DNA from: HB2-32-21 sp040235495
Lineage (GTDB): Bacteria; Pseudomonadota; Gammaproteobacteria; Pseudomonadales; Porticoccaceae
NCBI GenBank assembly: GCA_040235495.1
Contig: JBECKV010000040.1
Location: 1 to 28,443, forward strand
Reading direction: 5' to 3'
DNA length: 28,443 nt
Positions 6,852 through 15,449 of the stretch are shown here, piece by piece. Numbering within the stretch: the stretch's first letter is position 1; the number at the start of each line of letters is the position of its first letter. The position numbers and the translations under genes were made by a program. Under the pieces are notes generated by a model, which saw only the letters and a program-made list of their open reading frames with translations, was not told the DNA's origin and searched no databases.

Positions 6852-8816
6852 TTATGGAATTGTAGCGCGCCCGCGCGGCCTTGCGGGACCTTCGGGGGCA
6901 ACCCCGCGTCCTTGCTGACCGGTCGATAGAAAATACTCGTCCGGGACCATTCTCAGCGCCACGACGTCGCTGGCCGATTTTATCACCGGTGAGGGGTCGA
7001 CCCGCACGCAGGCGCCGGCGTAGGTGCCGCCCGCGGAAAATGAACAGAGCTGCACGCGCTGGCCGTTGACCACGGGCAATGGGCACAATTCCTGGAATAC
7101 CTGATGAGGGCTGTCAAAGCGGCCGCCGGTTTCCGCAATCAGCCGGTCCTGGGCGTCGTAAAGGCTGATGTTGTCGCCACAGCGCCCGACAATGGGTTTT
7201 TGCACATAGCCCCTGGCGCGAATTTCATCGCTGAGTTCATAGGCGGTATTGAGCAGGTAATCCTGATCGCCAAAGAGCTCCCACAGCACCGGAAGAATGG
7301 CCTTATTGCTGGGAATCAGTGTCCAGAGAGGTTCGAAGACCATCACTTCAGGGCGCAGCAGGACATCGACCAGACGCGGTTTGGGGTTATTGATGCGCGC
7401 TTGCGACAGACTTTCCGGTATTTTGCTGTCCTGTTCGCATTCCGCCCGCAGCTGGTCGAGGGCCGTTTCCCAGGCCCAGGTTTTCCAGACCCAGCGCACG
7501 GCATGGCCCTCGGTATCGATAATGTCCCCGCTATCGCTCCAGGACAGCGCTTCCAGGCCCTGGATGATGCGGCATTCTATGTCCGCGGCTTCCAGAGCCT
7601 CCTTCATGAACAGGGCGTGATAGATTTCCTCGAGATTGTCATCGACGAGGATATGCAATATGCCGTCGACGGCGCTGTGCCGCCAGGCGTCGACAAGCCT
7701 GCCGAGCAGGCGCGCACCGGGATTCTCGCCGATCTCGCTGCCCCGATGTCGCGCCCACTTGCCCTGGACCTTGCCGGTTTCCATGTGGCAGGACGCGGAG
7801 TCGCAGTTGTATTCGTAAACTTTCAGGCCTTCGGCGGAGAGACAGAAATCGAAGCGCCCGGTTATCACCTGGTTGCGGCGGTTGTTCCAGGACTGATGAA
7901 TTCGAGGCCAGATCGCCGCCGGGATATTGAATTTCGCCAGGCGCCGGTCGTCGCGCAGTACGTGATCGGTCGCGTGCATGTACAGGGCGTGCAGCTCATT
8001 GGTGGCGCGTTTGAGTTCCTCGATGGCGGTTTCGGATACGGTGCAGTACAGATCGCGATAATCGGGGTTGGCGGCCAGGTAATGGCCGCCCATCATTTCC
8101 ACGTAGGCGGCCTCGTCCGGGTTGGCGATGTTCAACCACGACAGGCGCGCGTTTTCGGTCAGTGGCGCCTGGTGGGAGCGAATCTCGAGCAGGCGCGGGT
8201 CGCGGCTGTTCTGGTCTTCGGCGTGGCTGGCGTCGTCGGTCTGGATGACCCAGCCCAGGATATTGGCGTCGGTAAAGGAGCAGCGCAGCCAGTAACCCTG
8301 GTCGTCACTCATGCGGGCAGGAATTTCCCGCGAGTAGTTCTGGCCCTCGGGCCAGCGATAATTGCGCACATTCTGTTCGACCAGGCGCAAACGCTCCGGA
8401 AAGACTTCGGTAACGATGGCGACGTGACCGGTGCGCGCGAACTCACCACCTTCTTCCCATATCAGCATGCAGCCCGGCTCGGGCAAGCGCCTGGAACCGT
8501 TGCGAAACCCGTGTAGCGGCAACTGCCGCTTGTTTCTCAGGTCGTGGATCTTGCGCAAGCGGAAGATGTCATAAGCCATGGCGACATCGTCGAAGATCCA
8601 GCCTTTGTTGAGGTACATCCAGCGGCGGGCGAACTCGACACACTGCCATTTGTAGCCCATGTAGATGTTGTCCAGATAATTGCGGTAGGCCCTTCGGTCC
8701 GGCAATTGAGTTTCGTCGGCGCTGTCATAATCGGAGGAGTACACCGCGACGTTACCGGGTGCCATACCCAGTAGCGCGCCAAAGGGCGCGGGCTTTTTGT
8801 GAGCGCTGGTTGTCAT
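6852..8816 (-). CDS. gss: Bifunctional glutathionylspermidine synthetase/amidase
   Basis: A 654-residue cytosolic enzyme that joins glutathione to spermidine using ATP and can also hydrolyse the product. The N-terminal CHAP amidase domain carries C59 (WQCVEF), H131 (GHVAIV) and E147 (VEQNV), the same numbering as the catalytic triad of the E. coli enzyme. The rest is the ATP-grasp-like synthetase, seen in FDFCLSAEGLKVYEYNCDSA and the METGKVQGKWARHRG stretch. E. coli Gss is 619 residues, so this one has a modestly longer sequence. ATG 8816 is the only start giving the correct triad numbering, although no clear ribosome site precedes it. It diverges from the spermidine-forming operon, so substrate supply and use are side by side. 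Confidence 0.93.
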   Translation of the reverse strand: MTTSAHKKPAPFGALLGMAPGNVAVYSSDYDSADETQLPDRRAYRNYLDNIYMGYKWQCVEFARRWMYLNKGWIFDDVAMAYDIFRLRKIHDLRNKRQLPLHGFRNGSRRLPEPGCMLIWEEGGEFARTGHVAIVTEVFPERLRLVEQNVRNYRWPEGQNYSREIPARMSDDQGYWLRCSFTDANILGWVIQTDDASHAEDQNSRDPRLLEIRSHQAPLTENARLSWLNIANPDEAAYVEMMGGHYLAANPDYRDLYCTVSETAIEELKRATNELHALYMHATDHVLRDDRRLAKFNIPAAIWPRIHQSWNNRRNQVITGRFDFCLSAEGLKVYEYNCDSASCHMETGKVQGKWARHRGSEIGENPGARLLGRLVDAWRHSAVDGILHILVDDNLEEIYHALFMKEALEAADIECRIIQGLEALSWSDSGDIIDTEGHAVRWVWKTWAWETALDQLRAECEQDSKIPESLSQARINNPKPRLVDVLLRPEVMVFEPLWTLIPSNKAILPVLWELFGDQDYLLNTAYELSDEIRARGYVQKPIVGRCGDNISLYDAQDRLIAETGGRFDSPHQVFQELCPLPVVNGQRVQLCSFSAGGTYAGACVRVDPSPVIKSASDVVALRMVPDEYFLSTGQQGRGVAPEGPARPRGRATIP

Positions 8817-9218
8817 AAGGGGTTAATGCGGTAAAGTTGATGAACGGCTGGAGTCAGGGACGCGTGGGCAACTTGGGAAGATGGTTGACCGCGTGGGTGG
8901 AACACACGCCGTCGGGCGCTGGGCGCCAACGTGACTGGTCGCGGGCGAATATAACATTGTGTCGGTGGCTGGCAAGCGAAAATTATGGCAAGTCGATGGT
9001 AAAGTATCGGCCCGGCCGCGACCAAGGCTTTTTGCCAGGGCCTCGATCCGTTAACGTACCTGGTATGCGCTTGTGGACGGGAATTGTCCGGCGCGAGGGC
9101 GGCGGCGACGGTAGTAGGCGTCACCGGCGTATTCAGGCAAAATCGCGGCCCCGGTGGCTCGGTGGAGGTTGAATCGAGTTGGCGCCGGATTGGCATTTAC
9201 CGCTTATCCAGGGAGACC
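8817..9218. other. Divergent control region between gss and speA
   Basis: This 402-bp gap separates the minus-strand gss/epoxide hydrolase unit from the plus-strand polyamine operon. I see one reasonable minus-strand promoter (8948-8975) but no convincing plus-strand promoter, riboswitch or tandem repeat. The speA frame stays open back to 9084, but the extra residues do not resemble SpeA. Shared control of synthesis and conjugation of spermidine from this gap is an inference. Confidence 0.6.
8948..8975 (-). promoter_or_regulatory. Candidate sigma-70 promoter for gss
   Basis: Reading the minus strand, TTGCCA (8970-8975) is 5 of 6 to the -35 consensus. After a 16-base spacer TATATT (8948-8953) is 5 of 6 to the -10. 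Transcription would begin near 8941, leaving a leader of about 125 bases before gss. The match is good but untested. Confidence 0.45.
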
Positions 9219-11201
9219 GTGTTGACGGAAAATACGCGCACACTATCCAGTGCTTCCGGCGCTGATTCGTTCGGCGATCAATGCCGGGCCAGTCCCGATT
9301 CGCTCAGTCCGTGGAGTGTCGAACGCTCCACGGAGCTCTATGGCGTCAAGCGCTGGGGCAATGATTACTTCGACGTCAATGCCGATGGCCTGCTCACCGC
9401 CAAAACCCTGAATGTCGATGTGCCGCTGCTCGATATTGTCGAGGGCATGCGCGAGCGCGAGCTGGACATGCCGGTGTTGCTGCGTATCGAAAACATCCTC
9501 GATGCCCAGATCCAGCGTCTGAACACGGCGTTCGCAAAAGCCATTGCCGATAGTGCCTACGGTAATTGCTACCGCGGTGTTTATCCCATCAAAGTCAACC
9601 AGCAGGCTCAGGTGGTCGAGGAGATCGCCGCCTTTGGTTCGCGCTATCACCATGGTTTCGAGGTCGGCAGCAAGCCTGAAATGATCGCGGCGCTGGCAAA
9701 CCTCGAGGATTATGACAGTCTGATTATCTGTAATGGCTACAAGGACGCGGAGTTTATCGAGCTGGGTCTGTACGCGACCAAGCTCGGTTTCAAGTGTTTC
9801 TTCGTTCTGGAAACGCCGGCGGAGCTGGGAATTATTATCGAGCGCAGTCAGGCCCTCGGCATCGAACCCGCCATTGGCGTGCGCGTAAAAATGACCACCC
9901 AGGTCAGTGGCCACTGGAACAGCACGAGTGGTGATCGCGGCGTCTTTGGCCTTACCACCACGCAGCTGATCGATGTGGTGGAACAGCTCAAGCAGCACGA
10001 CATACTCAACTGCCTGCAATTATTGCACTGCCACCTGGGCTCCCAGATTCCCAATATTCGCGATATTCGCAACGGCATCGTCGAAGCCTGTCGCTTTTAC
10101 ATAGACCTCACCCGGGAGGGCGCGGCCCTGTCCCATATCGATCTCGGCGGGGGTCTGGCCGTCGACTACACCGGCGCCATGAGTAATGAAGATCAGAGTC
10201 GTAACTACAGTCTCGATGAATACTGCGTCGATATCGTCGAAACCCTGAAAATCACGCTGGATGAGTATGATATCCCTCACCCGGTGATCGTCACCGAGTC
10301 CGGCCGCGCCACCGTCGCCTATTCCTCGGTGCTGTTGTTCAATATTCTCGATGTCAATCACTTTGAACCCATCGAGCTGCCCACGGCGAAAGGTCGGGAG
10401 CACCCGCAACTGCGGAAAATGCGTCAGGTGCTTGATTATCTGGAGATAGCGAATCTGCAGGAATGCTTCAACGATGCCCACTATTACCGCCACGAAATAC
10501 GCGAGCTGTTCCGGCGCGGGCAGGTGGAATTACGCAGCCGCGCGATCGCGGAAAACCTGTTTCTCGACATTTTGCAGCGCATCAGCCAGAAAATGGATGA
10601 GCTGGACCGGGTTCCCCCCGAACTGGAAAACCTGAAGCTCTCGCTGGCCGATATCTATTACGGCAACTTCAGCCTGTTCCAGTCGCTACCGGATATCTGG
10701 GCGATCGACCAGTTGTTTCCCATCATGCCCATCCACCGCCTGAATGAAGCGCCCGACCGCCACGCGGTGCTCGCTGACATCACCTGCGACTGCGATGGCA
10801 AGATCGACCGTTTTATCGATGCCGGCGAAGGCTCGCGGCCGACCCTGCCCCTGCATTCACTGCGCGAGGGCGAGGAGTACTACCTCGGGGTGTTTCTGGT
10901 GGGCGCGTATCAGGAAACCCTGGGTGATTTGCACAATCTGTTTGGCGATACCAATGTGGTCAGCGTCCGTCTCAACCGCGATGGCAGTTATGATTTCGTC
11001 AAGGAAATTCACGGCGACACCATCGCCGATGTGCTCAGCTACGTGGAATACCAGCCCAGCGCCCTGCAGTTGCGCTACCGCAACCTGGCTGAAAAAGCGG
11101 TGAAGGAAGGCCGTATCAGCGCCCGGGAGCGACAGAAAATCATTCGTACCTTTAATGCCAGTCTCAGCGGCTACACCTATTACGAGAAAGAAGACGACTA
11201 A
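9219..11201 (+). CDS. speA: Biosynthetic arginine decarboxylase
   Basis: A 660-residue PLP enzyme of fold type III that converts arginine to agmatine, the first step of putrescine formation. The PLP lysine is K125 in YPIKVNQ. The phosphate-binding DLGGG is near 308, ESGR is near 360, and the C-terminal active-site cysteine region is CDCDG (523-527). Length and motifs match E. coli SpeA. Start choice: the frame is open upstream, but homology begins with the GNDYFDVN region near residue 47. The ribosome site AGGGAG (9210-9215) serves GTG 9219 or the next codon TTG 9222; the latter has the better 6-base spacing. It is the first gene of a five-gene plus-strand unit. Specificity for arginine rather than another amino acid is supported by the agmatinase three genes downstream. 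Confidence 0.93.
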   Translation: MLTENTRTLSSASGADSFGDQCRASPDSLSPWSVERSTELYGVKRWGNDYFDVNADGLLTAKTLNVDVPLLDIVEGMRERELDMPVLLRIENILDAQIQRLNTAFAKAIADSAYGNCYRGVYPIKVNQQAQVVEEIAAFGSRYHHGFEVGSKPEMIAALANLEDYDSLIICNGYKDAEFIELGLYATKLGFKCFFVLETPAELGIIIERSQALGIEPAIGVRVKMTTQVSGHWNSTSGDRGVFGLTTTQLIDVVEQLKQHDILNCLQLLHCHLGSQIPNIRDIRNGIVEACRFYIDLTREGAALSHIDLGGGLAVDYTGAMSNEDQSRNYSLDEYCVDIVETLKITLDEYDIPHPVIVTESGRATVAYSSVLLFNILDVNHFEPIELPTAKGREHPQLRKMRQVLDYLEIANLQECFNDAHYYRHEIRELFRRGQVELRSRAIAENLFLDILQRISQKMDELDRVPPELENLKLSLADIYYGNFSLFQSLPDIWAIDQLFPIMPIHRLNEAPDRHAVLADITCDCDGKIDRFIDAGEGSRPTLPLHSLREGEEYYLGVFLVGAYQETLGDLHNLFGDTNVVSVRLNRDGSYDFVKEIHGDTIADVLSYVEYQPSALQLRYRNLAEKAVKEGRISARERQKIIRTFNASLSGYTYYEKEDD

Positions 11202-11212
11202 GCATCAGTTCG

Positions 11213-11244
11213 CGGACCTGTAGACGCGCCGCTTGGCGGGTCCG
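11213..11244 (+). promoter_or_regulatory. Hairpin between speA and the carboxyspermidine dehydrogenase gene
   Basis: CGGACC (11213-11218) pairs with GGTCCG (11239-11244), and CGCC (11227-11230) pairs with GGCG (11235-11238) around GCTT. An 8-base bulge lies on the 5' side. No U-run follows, so it may tune mRNA stability or processing between the genes instead of ending transcription. The 62-bp gap ends with the ribosome site GGGGAG. Confidence 0.3.
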
Positions 11245-11263
11245 AAAGCACGGGGAGATAAGC

Positions 11264-12472
11264 ATGGCAACAGTACTCATTATTGGCGCCGGCGGCGTCG
11301 GCCAGGTGGTGGCCCACAAATGCGCGCAACTGCCGGATACGTTTAGCGGGATAGTCCTGGCCAGTCGCACCGAAGCGAAATGCAAGGCCATTGCCGCGCA
11401 GATCCGGCAAACTCAGGGTCGAAGCATCGAAACCGCCCAGGTCGATGCCGACAATGTGCCCGAGCTGGTGGCGCTCATCAATCGCGTCAAACCCGGGCTG
11501 GTCATCAATGTGGCGCTGCCCTACCAGGATCTGACCATTATGGACGCCTGTCTCGAGACCGGCGTGCACTACCTCGATACGGCCAACTATGAGCCACTGG
11601 ATACCGCCAAATTTGAGTACCACTGGCAGTGGGCCTATCAGGATAAATTCAAACAGGCCGGGCTGATGGCCCTGCTCGGTTCCGGTTTTGACCCCGGCGC
11701 CACCAATGTCTTTACCGCCTACGCCGGCAAACACTATTTCGACGAAATCACCCGGCTCGACATTATTGATGTCAACGGTGGTAACCACGGCTATCCCTTC
11801 GCCACCAACTTCAACCCGGAAATCAACATTCGGGAAGTCACCGCCGAGTGCCGTCACTGGGAAAACGGGCGGTTCGTCACCACTCCGGCGATGTCGCTGA
11901 AGCAATCCTTTACCTGCCCGGACGGGGTCGGCACCTACAACATTTACCGCATGTATCATGAAGAGCTGGAATCCCTGAGCAAAAACTTTCCCGGCCTCGA
12001 AAAAGCCCAGTTCTGGATGAGCTTCGGCGACAGCTACCTCAAGCACCTCGAAGTGCTCGGCAACGTCGGCATGACCGGCATCGAGCCGGTGGAATTTCAG
12101 GGCCAGCGGATTGTACCGATCCAGTTTTTGAAAGCCCTGTTGCCGGATCCGTCCACCCTCGGGCCGCGCACCCAGGGTAAAACCTGCATCGGCTGTGTGG
12201 TAGGGGGCGTCAAGGATGGCAAAGCGCGCACGGTTTATATCTATCAGGTGAAAGACCACCAGGACTGTTACCGTGAAGTGCGGTCCCAGGCGATTTCCTA
12301 TACCACCGGCGTGCCGGCGATGATCGGCGCCAAGTTGATGCTGGACAATGTCTGGATGCAGCCTGGCGTCTGGAACATCGAGCAACTCGATCCCGACCCT
12401 TTCATGGCTGGGCTGAATCAGTATGGCCTGCCCTGGCAGGTGATCGAGGAACCCGGTTTTAATCTGATTTAA
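11264..12472 (+). CDS. Carboxynorspermidine/carboxyspermidine dehydrogenase (saccharopine dehydrogenase family)
   Basis: A 402-residue NAD(P)H enzyme that reductively joins aspartate semialdehyde to putrescine (or diaminopropane), making carboxyspermidine (or carboxynorspermidine). GAGGVG (8-13) is the Rossmann cofactor loop. SGFDPGATNVFTAYA and DVNGGNHGYPFATNF are typical of this branch of the saccharopine dehydrogenase family. The assignment over lysine metabolism is strengthened by the next gene, the matching decarboxylase. GGGGAG lies just upstream of the ATG. Which diamine is used cannot be settled from sequence; the operon makes putrescine, so spermidine is the more likely end product. 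Confidence 0.9.
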   Translation: MATVLIIGAGGVGQVVAHKCAQLPDTFSGIVLASRTEAKCKAIAAQIRQTQGRSIETAQVDADNVPELVALINRVKPGLVINVALPYQDLTIMDACLETGVHYLDTANYEPLDTAKFEYHWQWAYQDKFKQAGLMALLGSGFDPGATNVFTAYAGKHYFDEITRLDIIDVNGGNHGYPFATNFNPEINIREVTAECRHWENGRFVTTPAMSLKQSFTCPDGVGTYNIYRMYHEELESLSKNFPGLEKAQFWMSFGDSYLKHLEVLGNVGMTGIEPVEFQGQRIVPIQFLKALLPDPSTLGPRTQGKTCIGCVVGGVKDGKARTVYIYQVKDHQDCYREVRSQAISYTTGVPAMIGAKLMLDNVWMQPGVWNIEQLDPDPFMAGLNQYGLPWQVIEEPGFNLI

Positions 12473-12485
12473 AAATCATTGATCG

Positions 12486-13694
12486 ATGATGCAGTGCCAG
12501 ACTTTCAAGACCTTTGACGCCAGTCGCGTGCCGTCCCCCTGTTTCGTGGTGGACGAGGTGGCGGTCGAGAATAATCTGAAAATACTGCAAAAAGTCGAGC
12601 ATGAATCCGGCGCCAGGGTGTTGCTGGCGCTGAAGGCATTTTCCATGTTCAGCCTCGCGCCGCTGGTGATGCGCTATTTAAGCGGCATCTGTGCCAGCGG
12701 CCTGCACGAGGCGCGCCTGGGTGCGGAATATTTTCGCGGTGCCGATGGGGCAGGGCAGGTACACACCTACAGCGCCGCCTATCATGAAGACGACCTGCGC
12801 GAAATACTCAACATTTCCGACCATGTGGTATTTAACTCCTTTGCCCAGTGGCAGCGTTTCCAGCCTTTGATAAAAGCGGCAGCGGCCGAACGCCCGCAGC
12901 TGAAGTTCGGGCTGCGTATCAACCCCCAGCATTCCGAGGGCGCTACCCCTATTTATGATCCCTGCGCGCCGGGTTCGCGCCTGGGCATTCCCCGTGCGGC
13001 CTTTGCCGGGCAAAGTCTCGCCGGAATTTCCGGCCTGCACTTTCACACCCTGTGCGAGCAGGGTTTCGATGCCCTGGAGAGGACTCTGGCGGTGGTCGAG
13101 GAAAAATTCGGCGGGTTTCTGCCGCAACTGGAATGGGTCAATTTTGGCGGTGGTCATCTGATCAGCCATCCGGATTACGACCTCGATGGCCTGATTGCCG
13201 CCACTCGCCGTTTTCAGGAAAAATACCGGGTACAGGTCTATCTGGAGCCGGGTGAGGCCATCGCTATTGGCAGTGGCGTGCTGGTCAGCGAGGTGCTGGA
13301 TGTGCTCGATTACGGCGCGGCCGCCGGCGGCAAACTCGCCATCCTCGACAGCTCCGCCACCTGCCACATGCCGGACACCCTGGAAATGCCCTATCAGGCC
13401 CGGATTTTTGGCGCCACCGCGGTCCGGCGAGGTGAGATAAAAAATGGTCACTGCTATCGCCTCGGGGGTATGAGTTGCCTGGCCGGCGACGTCATGGGCG
13501 ACTACTGTTTTGGAGAGCCGCTGCGGGTGGGCCAGCGCCTGATCTTCGATGACATGGCCCACTACACCATGGTCAAAACCACGACCTTTAACGGTGTTCG
13601 CCTGCCGGCCATCGCCATCTGGAATTCCCGAACCGATGTCATGCGGGTAGTGAGGGAATTCGGCTATGACGATTTCAAGACGAGGTTGTCCTGA
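12486..13694 (+). CDS. nspC: Carboxynorspermidine/carboxyspermidine decarboxylase
   Basis: A 402-residue PLP enzyme (alanine racemase-like fold) that decarboxylates the product of the preceding dehydrogenase to spermidine or norspermidine. The PLP lysine is K50 in LALKAFSMF. GLHFHTLCEQ lies near 183-192, YLEPGEA near 252-258, and the substrate-binding cysteine region DSSATCHMPD further on, all as in NspC. Two ATG codons adjoin (12486, 12489), and neither has a clear ribosome site in the 13-bp gap, so translation may be coupled to the upstream gene. Its stop overlaps the agmatinase start by one base. Confidence 0.92.
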   Translation: MMQCQTFKTFDASRVPSPCFVVDEVAVENNLKILQKVEHESGARVLLALKAFSMFSLAPLVMRYLSGICASGLHEARLGAEYFRGADGAGQVHTYSAAYHEDDLREILNISDHVVFNSFAQWQRFQPLIKAAAAERPQLKFGLRINPQHSEGATPIYDPCAPGSRLGIPRAAFAGQSLAGISGLHFHTLCEQGFDALERTLAVVEEKFGGFLPQLEWVNFGGGHLISHPDYDLDGLIAATRRFQEKYRVQVYLEPGEAIAIGSGVLVSEVLDVLDYGAAAGGKLAILDSSATCHMPDTLEMPYQARIFGATAVRRGEIKNGHCYRLGGMSCLAGDVMGDYCFGEPLRVGQRLIFDDMAHYTMVKTTTFNGVRLPAIAIWNSRTDVMRVVREFGYDDFKTRLS

Positions 13695-14578
13695 TGGAAT
13701 TTGATCAACTGGCGGCTCCGGGATATCCGGTATTCCTCGGTTCCGAGTTCCGCCACCCGACCCCGGAGGCAGCCCGTTTCCATATTCTGCCAGTGCCCTG
13801 GGAGGATTCAGTCTCCTATGGAGGGGGGACGGCGAAGGGGCCGGCCGCCATTCTGGAAGCCTCCTGGCAACTGGAAACCTGGGATGGTCACGGTAACCCC
13901 AGCGCCCAGGGCATCCATACCCATCCGCCGGTGGATTGCAGCGGCGATGCCGAAACCGTGGTCGCGCGCATCGCCGCCGCCACCCGCGGTATCGTCCGGG
14001 CGGGTAAATTTCCCATCGCCCTCGGGGGTGAACACAGCGTCACCTGTGGCGTGATCAAAGGCCTGCGGGATGCCGGTGTGGACAACTTCGGCGTGGTTCA
14101 GATCGACGCTCATGCCGACCTGCGCGAGGCCTACGAGGGCAATCCCTACAGCCACGCCTCGGTCATGAAGCGCATCGTTGACGACAACATTCCCCTGTTT
14201 CAACTCGGCATACGCGCCTGCTGCGAGGAAGAGCAGCGCACTCGCGAACACTATGGCGTGCGCTACCTGGACGCCGAGGAGCTGGTGCCCAGGGGCATCA
14301 CCGAAGTCACGCTCCCCCGGGATTTCCCCGAACAGGTGTTTTTCACCGTCGATGTCGACGGCTTCGACCCTTCGGTATTCCCGTCCACCGGCACCCCCGT
14401 GCCCGGCGGGCTGGGCTGGTATCAAAGCCTGGCGCTGTTTGAATCGGTGGCGCGGCAGCGGCGTATCATCGGCTTCGATATCATGGAATTCGCGCCGATC
14501 CCGAATTTTCACGCCTATGAATTTTCCGCCGCGCTATTGACCTACAAACTGCTCGGCATGGTCGCCCGATTCAGTTAA
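13694..14578 (+). CDS. speB: Agmatinase (ureohydrolase family)
   Basis: A 294-residue binuclear manganese hydrolase releasing urea from agmatine to give putrescine. All metal ligands are present: H114 (GGEH), D138, H140 and D142 (DAHAD), and D220 and D222 (VDVDGFDP). The ureohydrolase fold also includes arginase and guanidinobutyrase, but the operon start with arginine decarboxylase makes agmatine the natural substrate. The ATG overlaps the nspC stop (TGATG), which implies translational coupling and balanced production. With speA it supplies putrescine to the dehydrogenase upstream. Confidence 0.92.
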   Translation: MEFDQLAAPGYPVFLGSEFRHPTPEAARFHILPVPWEDSVSYGGGTAKGPAAILEASWQLETWDGHGNPSAQGIHTHPPVDCSGDAETVVARIAAATRGIVRAGKFPIALGGEHSVTCGVIKGLRDAGVDNFGVVQIDAHADLREAYEGNPYSHASVMKRIVDDNIPLFQLGIRACCEEEQRTREHYGVRYLDAEELVPRGITEVTLPRDFPEQVFFTVDVDGFDPSVFPSTGTPVPGGLGWYQSLALFESVARQRRIIGFDIMEFAPIPNFHAYEFSAALLTYKLLGMVARFS

Positions 14579-14607
14579 CGATCGCCCAATCCCATCAGGA
14601 AACAACG

Positions 14608-15405
14608 ATGTCTCTCCCACCCTCGAATCCCCCCGGAGCTCGGCGCATTGTCATCACGCTGCTGGGCAAGCGCCTGGAGCACTCGGTCTGCGAGGAATTG
14701 CTGATCGACAACATGGGTGCGGTGCGCTATCGCGATGCCTACGGCCTGAGCCTTGGGGAAGGCGAAGCCTGGGTTTTCGACTACGGCGCGGTGGTGGGCT
14801 GGAATCTCGCCGAGGCGGATCGCCAGCGTCTGTGCCACGCACTCACCGGCCAGATAGAGGAAGCGAGCAGCCAGCCGCTGCTGGAAGATTACGGCTATCG
14901 CATCGATACCGACAGCGTCTTTAATATTCAGCACGACTTTCTGACCCTGCCCAACGACGAGCAACTCACCCGGCTGGCCCTGAGTCACGCCTTCGCGCAA
15001 TCGGTGAAACTGATTTTCTTTGAAAACCAGGCCCAGGAAGTCATCCAGGATAACGCCCATATCGTCGAGCAACTTTCCATTACCGGGAAAGTGCCGCTGA
15101 CCCGCAAAGGCCTGGCGAAATTGCGCGGTAAGTTGTTCTCGACCAGCAGCGATATCACGCTCAACTTCAATCTGCTTGATACGCCGGAATTCTTCTGGGA
15201 CTACCCGGAGCTGGAATCCTATTACCAGAGCCTGGTGAAATACCTGGACCTGCGGCCACGCATGGACATCATCAACAAAAAACTGGCGACCATCCACGAC
15301 CTGCTCGACATGATGGCCCAGGAGCAATACCACAAGCACTCGGCCTTCCTGGAGTGGGTGATTATCATTCTGATCGCCGCCGATATCGTGGTTTATTTCT
15401 TTTAG
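14608..15405 (+). CDS. RMD1/YagE family (DUF155) protein with C-terminal membrane anchor
   Basis: A 265-residue protein with the DUF155 layout. A soluble alpha/beta front half includes GEAWVFDYGAVVGWNL near residues 50-65. A helical region carries the family-typical RLALSHAFAQSVKL and LFSTSSDITLNFNLLDTPEFFW segments. The last 20 residues form a single hydrophobic helix (about 246-265). Yeast and mitochondrial members (Rmd1, RMND1) are membrane-associated; the bacterial role is unknown. AGGAAA precedes the ATG, and the gap after speB is 29 bp, so it is probably the last gene of the polyamine operon. It converges on the RimK-like gene with a 44-bp gap containing a short hairpin (15422-15445). 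Family call is fairly firm; function is open. Confidence 0.82.
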   Translation: MSLPPSNPPGARRIVITLLGKRLEHSVCEELLIDNMGAVRYRDAYGLSLGEGEAWVFDYGAVVGWNLAEADRQRLCHALTGQIEEASSQPLLEDYGYRIDTDSVFNIQHDFLTLPNDEQLTRLALSHAFAQSVKLIFFENQAQEVIQDNAHIVEQLSITGKVPLTRKGLAKLRGKLFSTSSDITLNFNLLDTPEFFWDYPELESYYQSLVKYLDLRPRMDIINKKLATIHDLLDMMAQEQYHKHSAFLEWVIIILIAADIVVYFF

Positions 15406-15449
15406 GCGCGGCGTTTCGAAGCACTTCCAGGATCCTGTACAAGTGGCTG

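Noticed and set aside
7104..8516. 470-codon open frame on the plus strand
   Set aside because: It is antisense to gss, whose catalytic triad and length are unambiguous; long shadow frames are expected in GC-rich codons and this one shows no family.
9084..9218. Upstream extension of speA by 45 codons
   Set aside because: The extra segment does not resemble SpeA, and the ribosome site AGGGAG lies at 9210-9215, just before GTG 9219/TTG 9222.
11198..12385. 395-codon open frame on the minus strand
   Set aside because: Antisense to the carboxyspermidine dehydrogenase gene, with no domain and no ribosome site considered credible.
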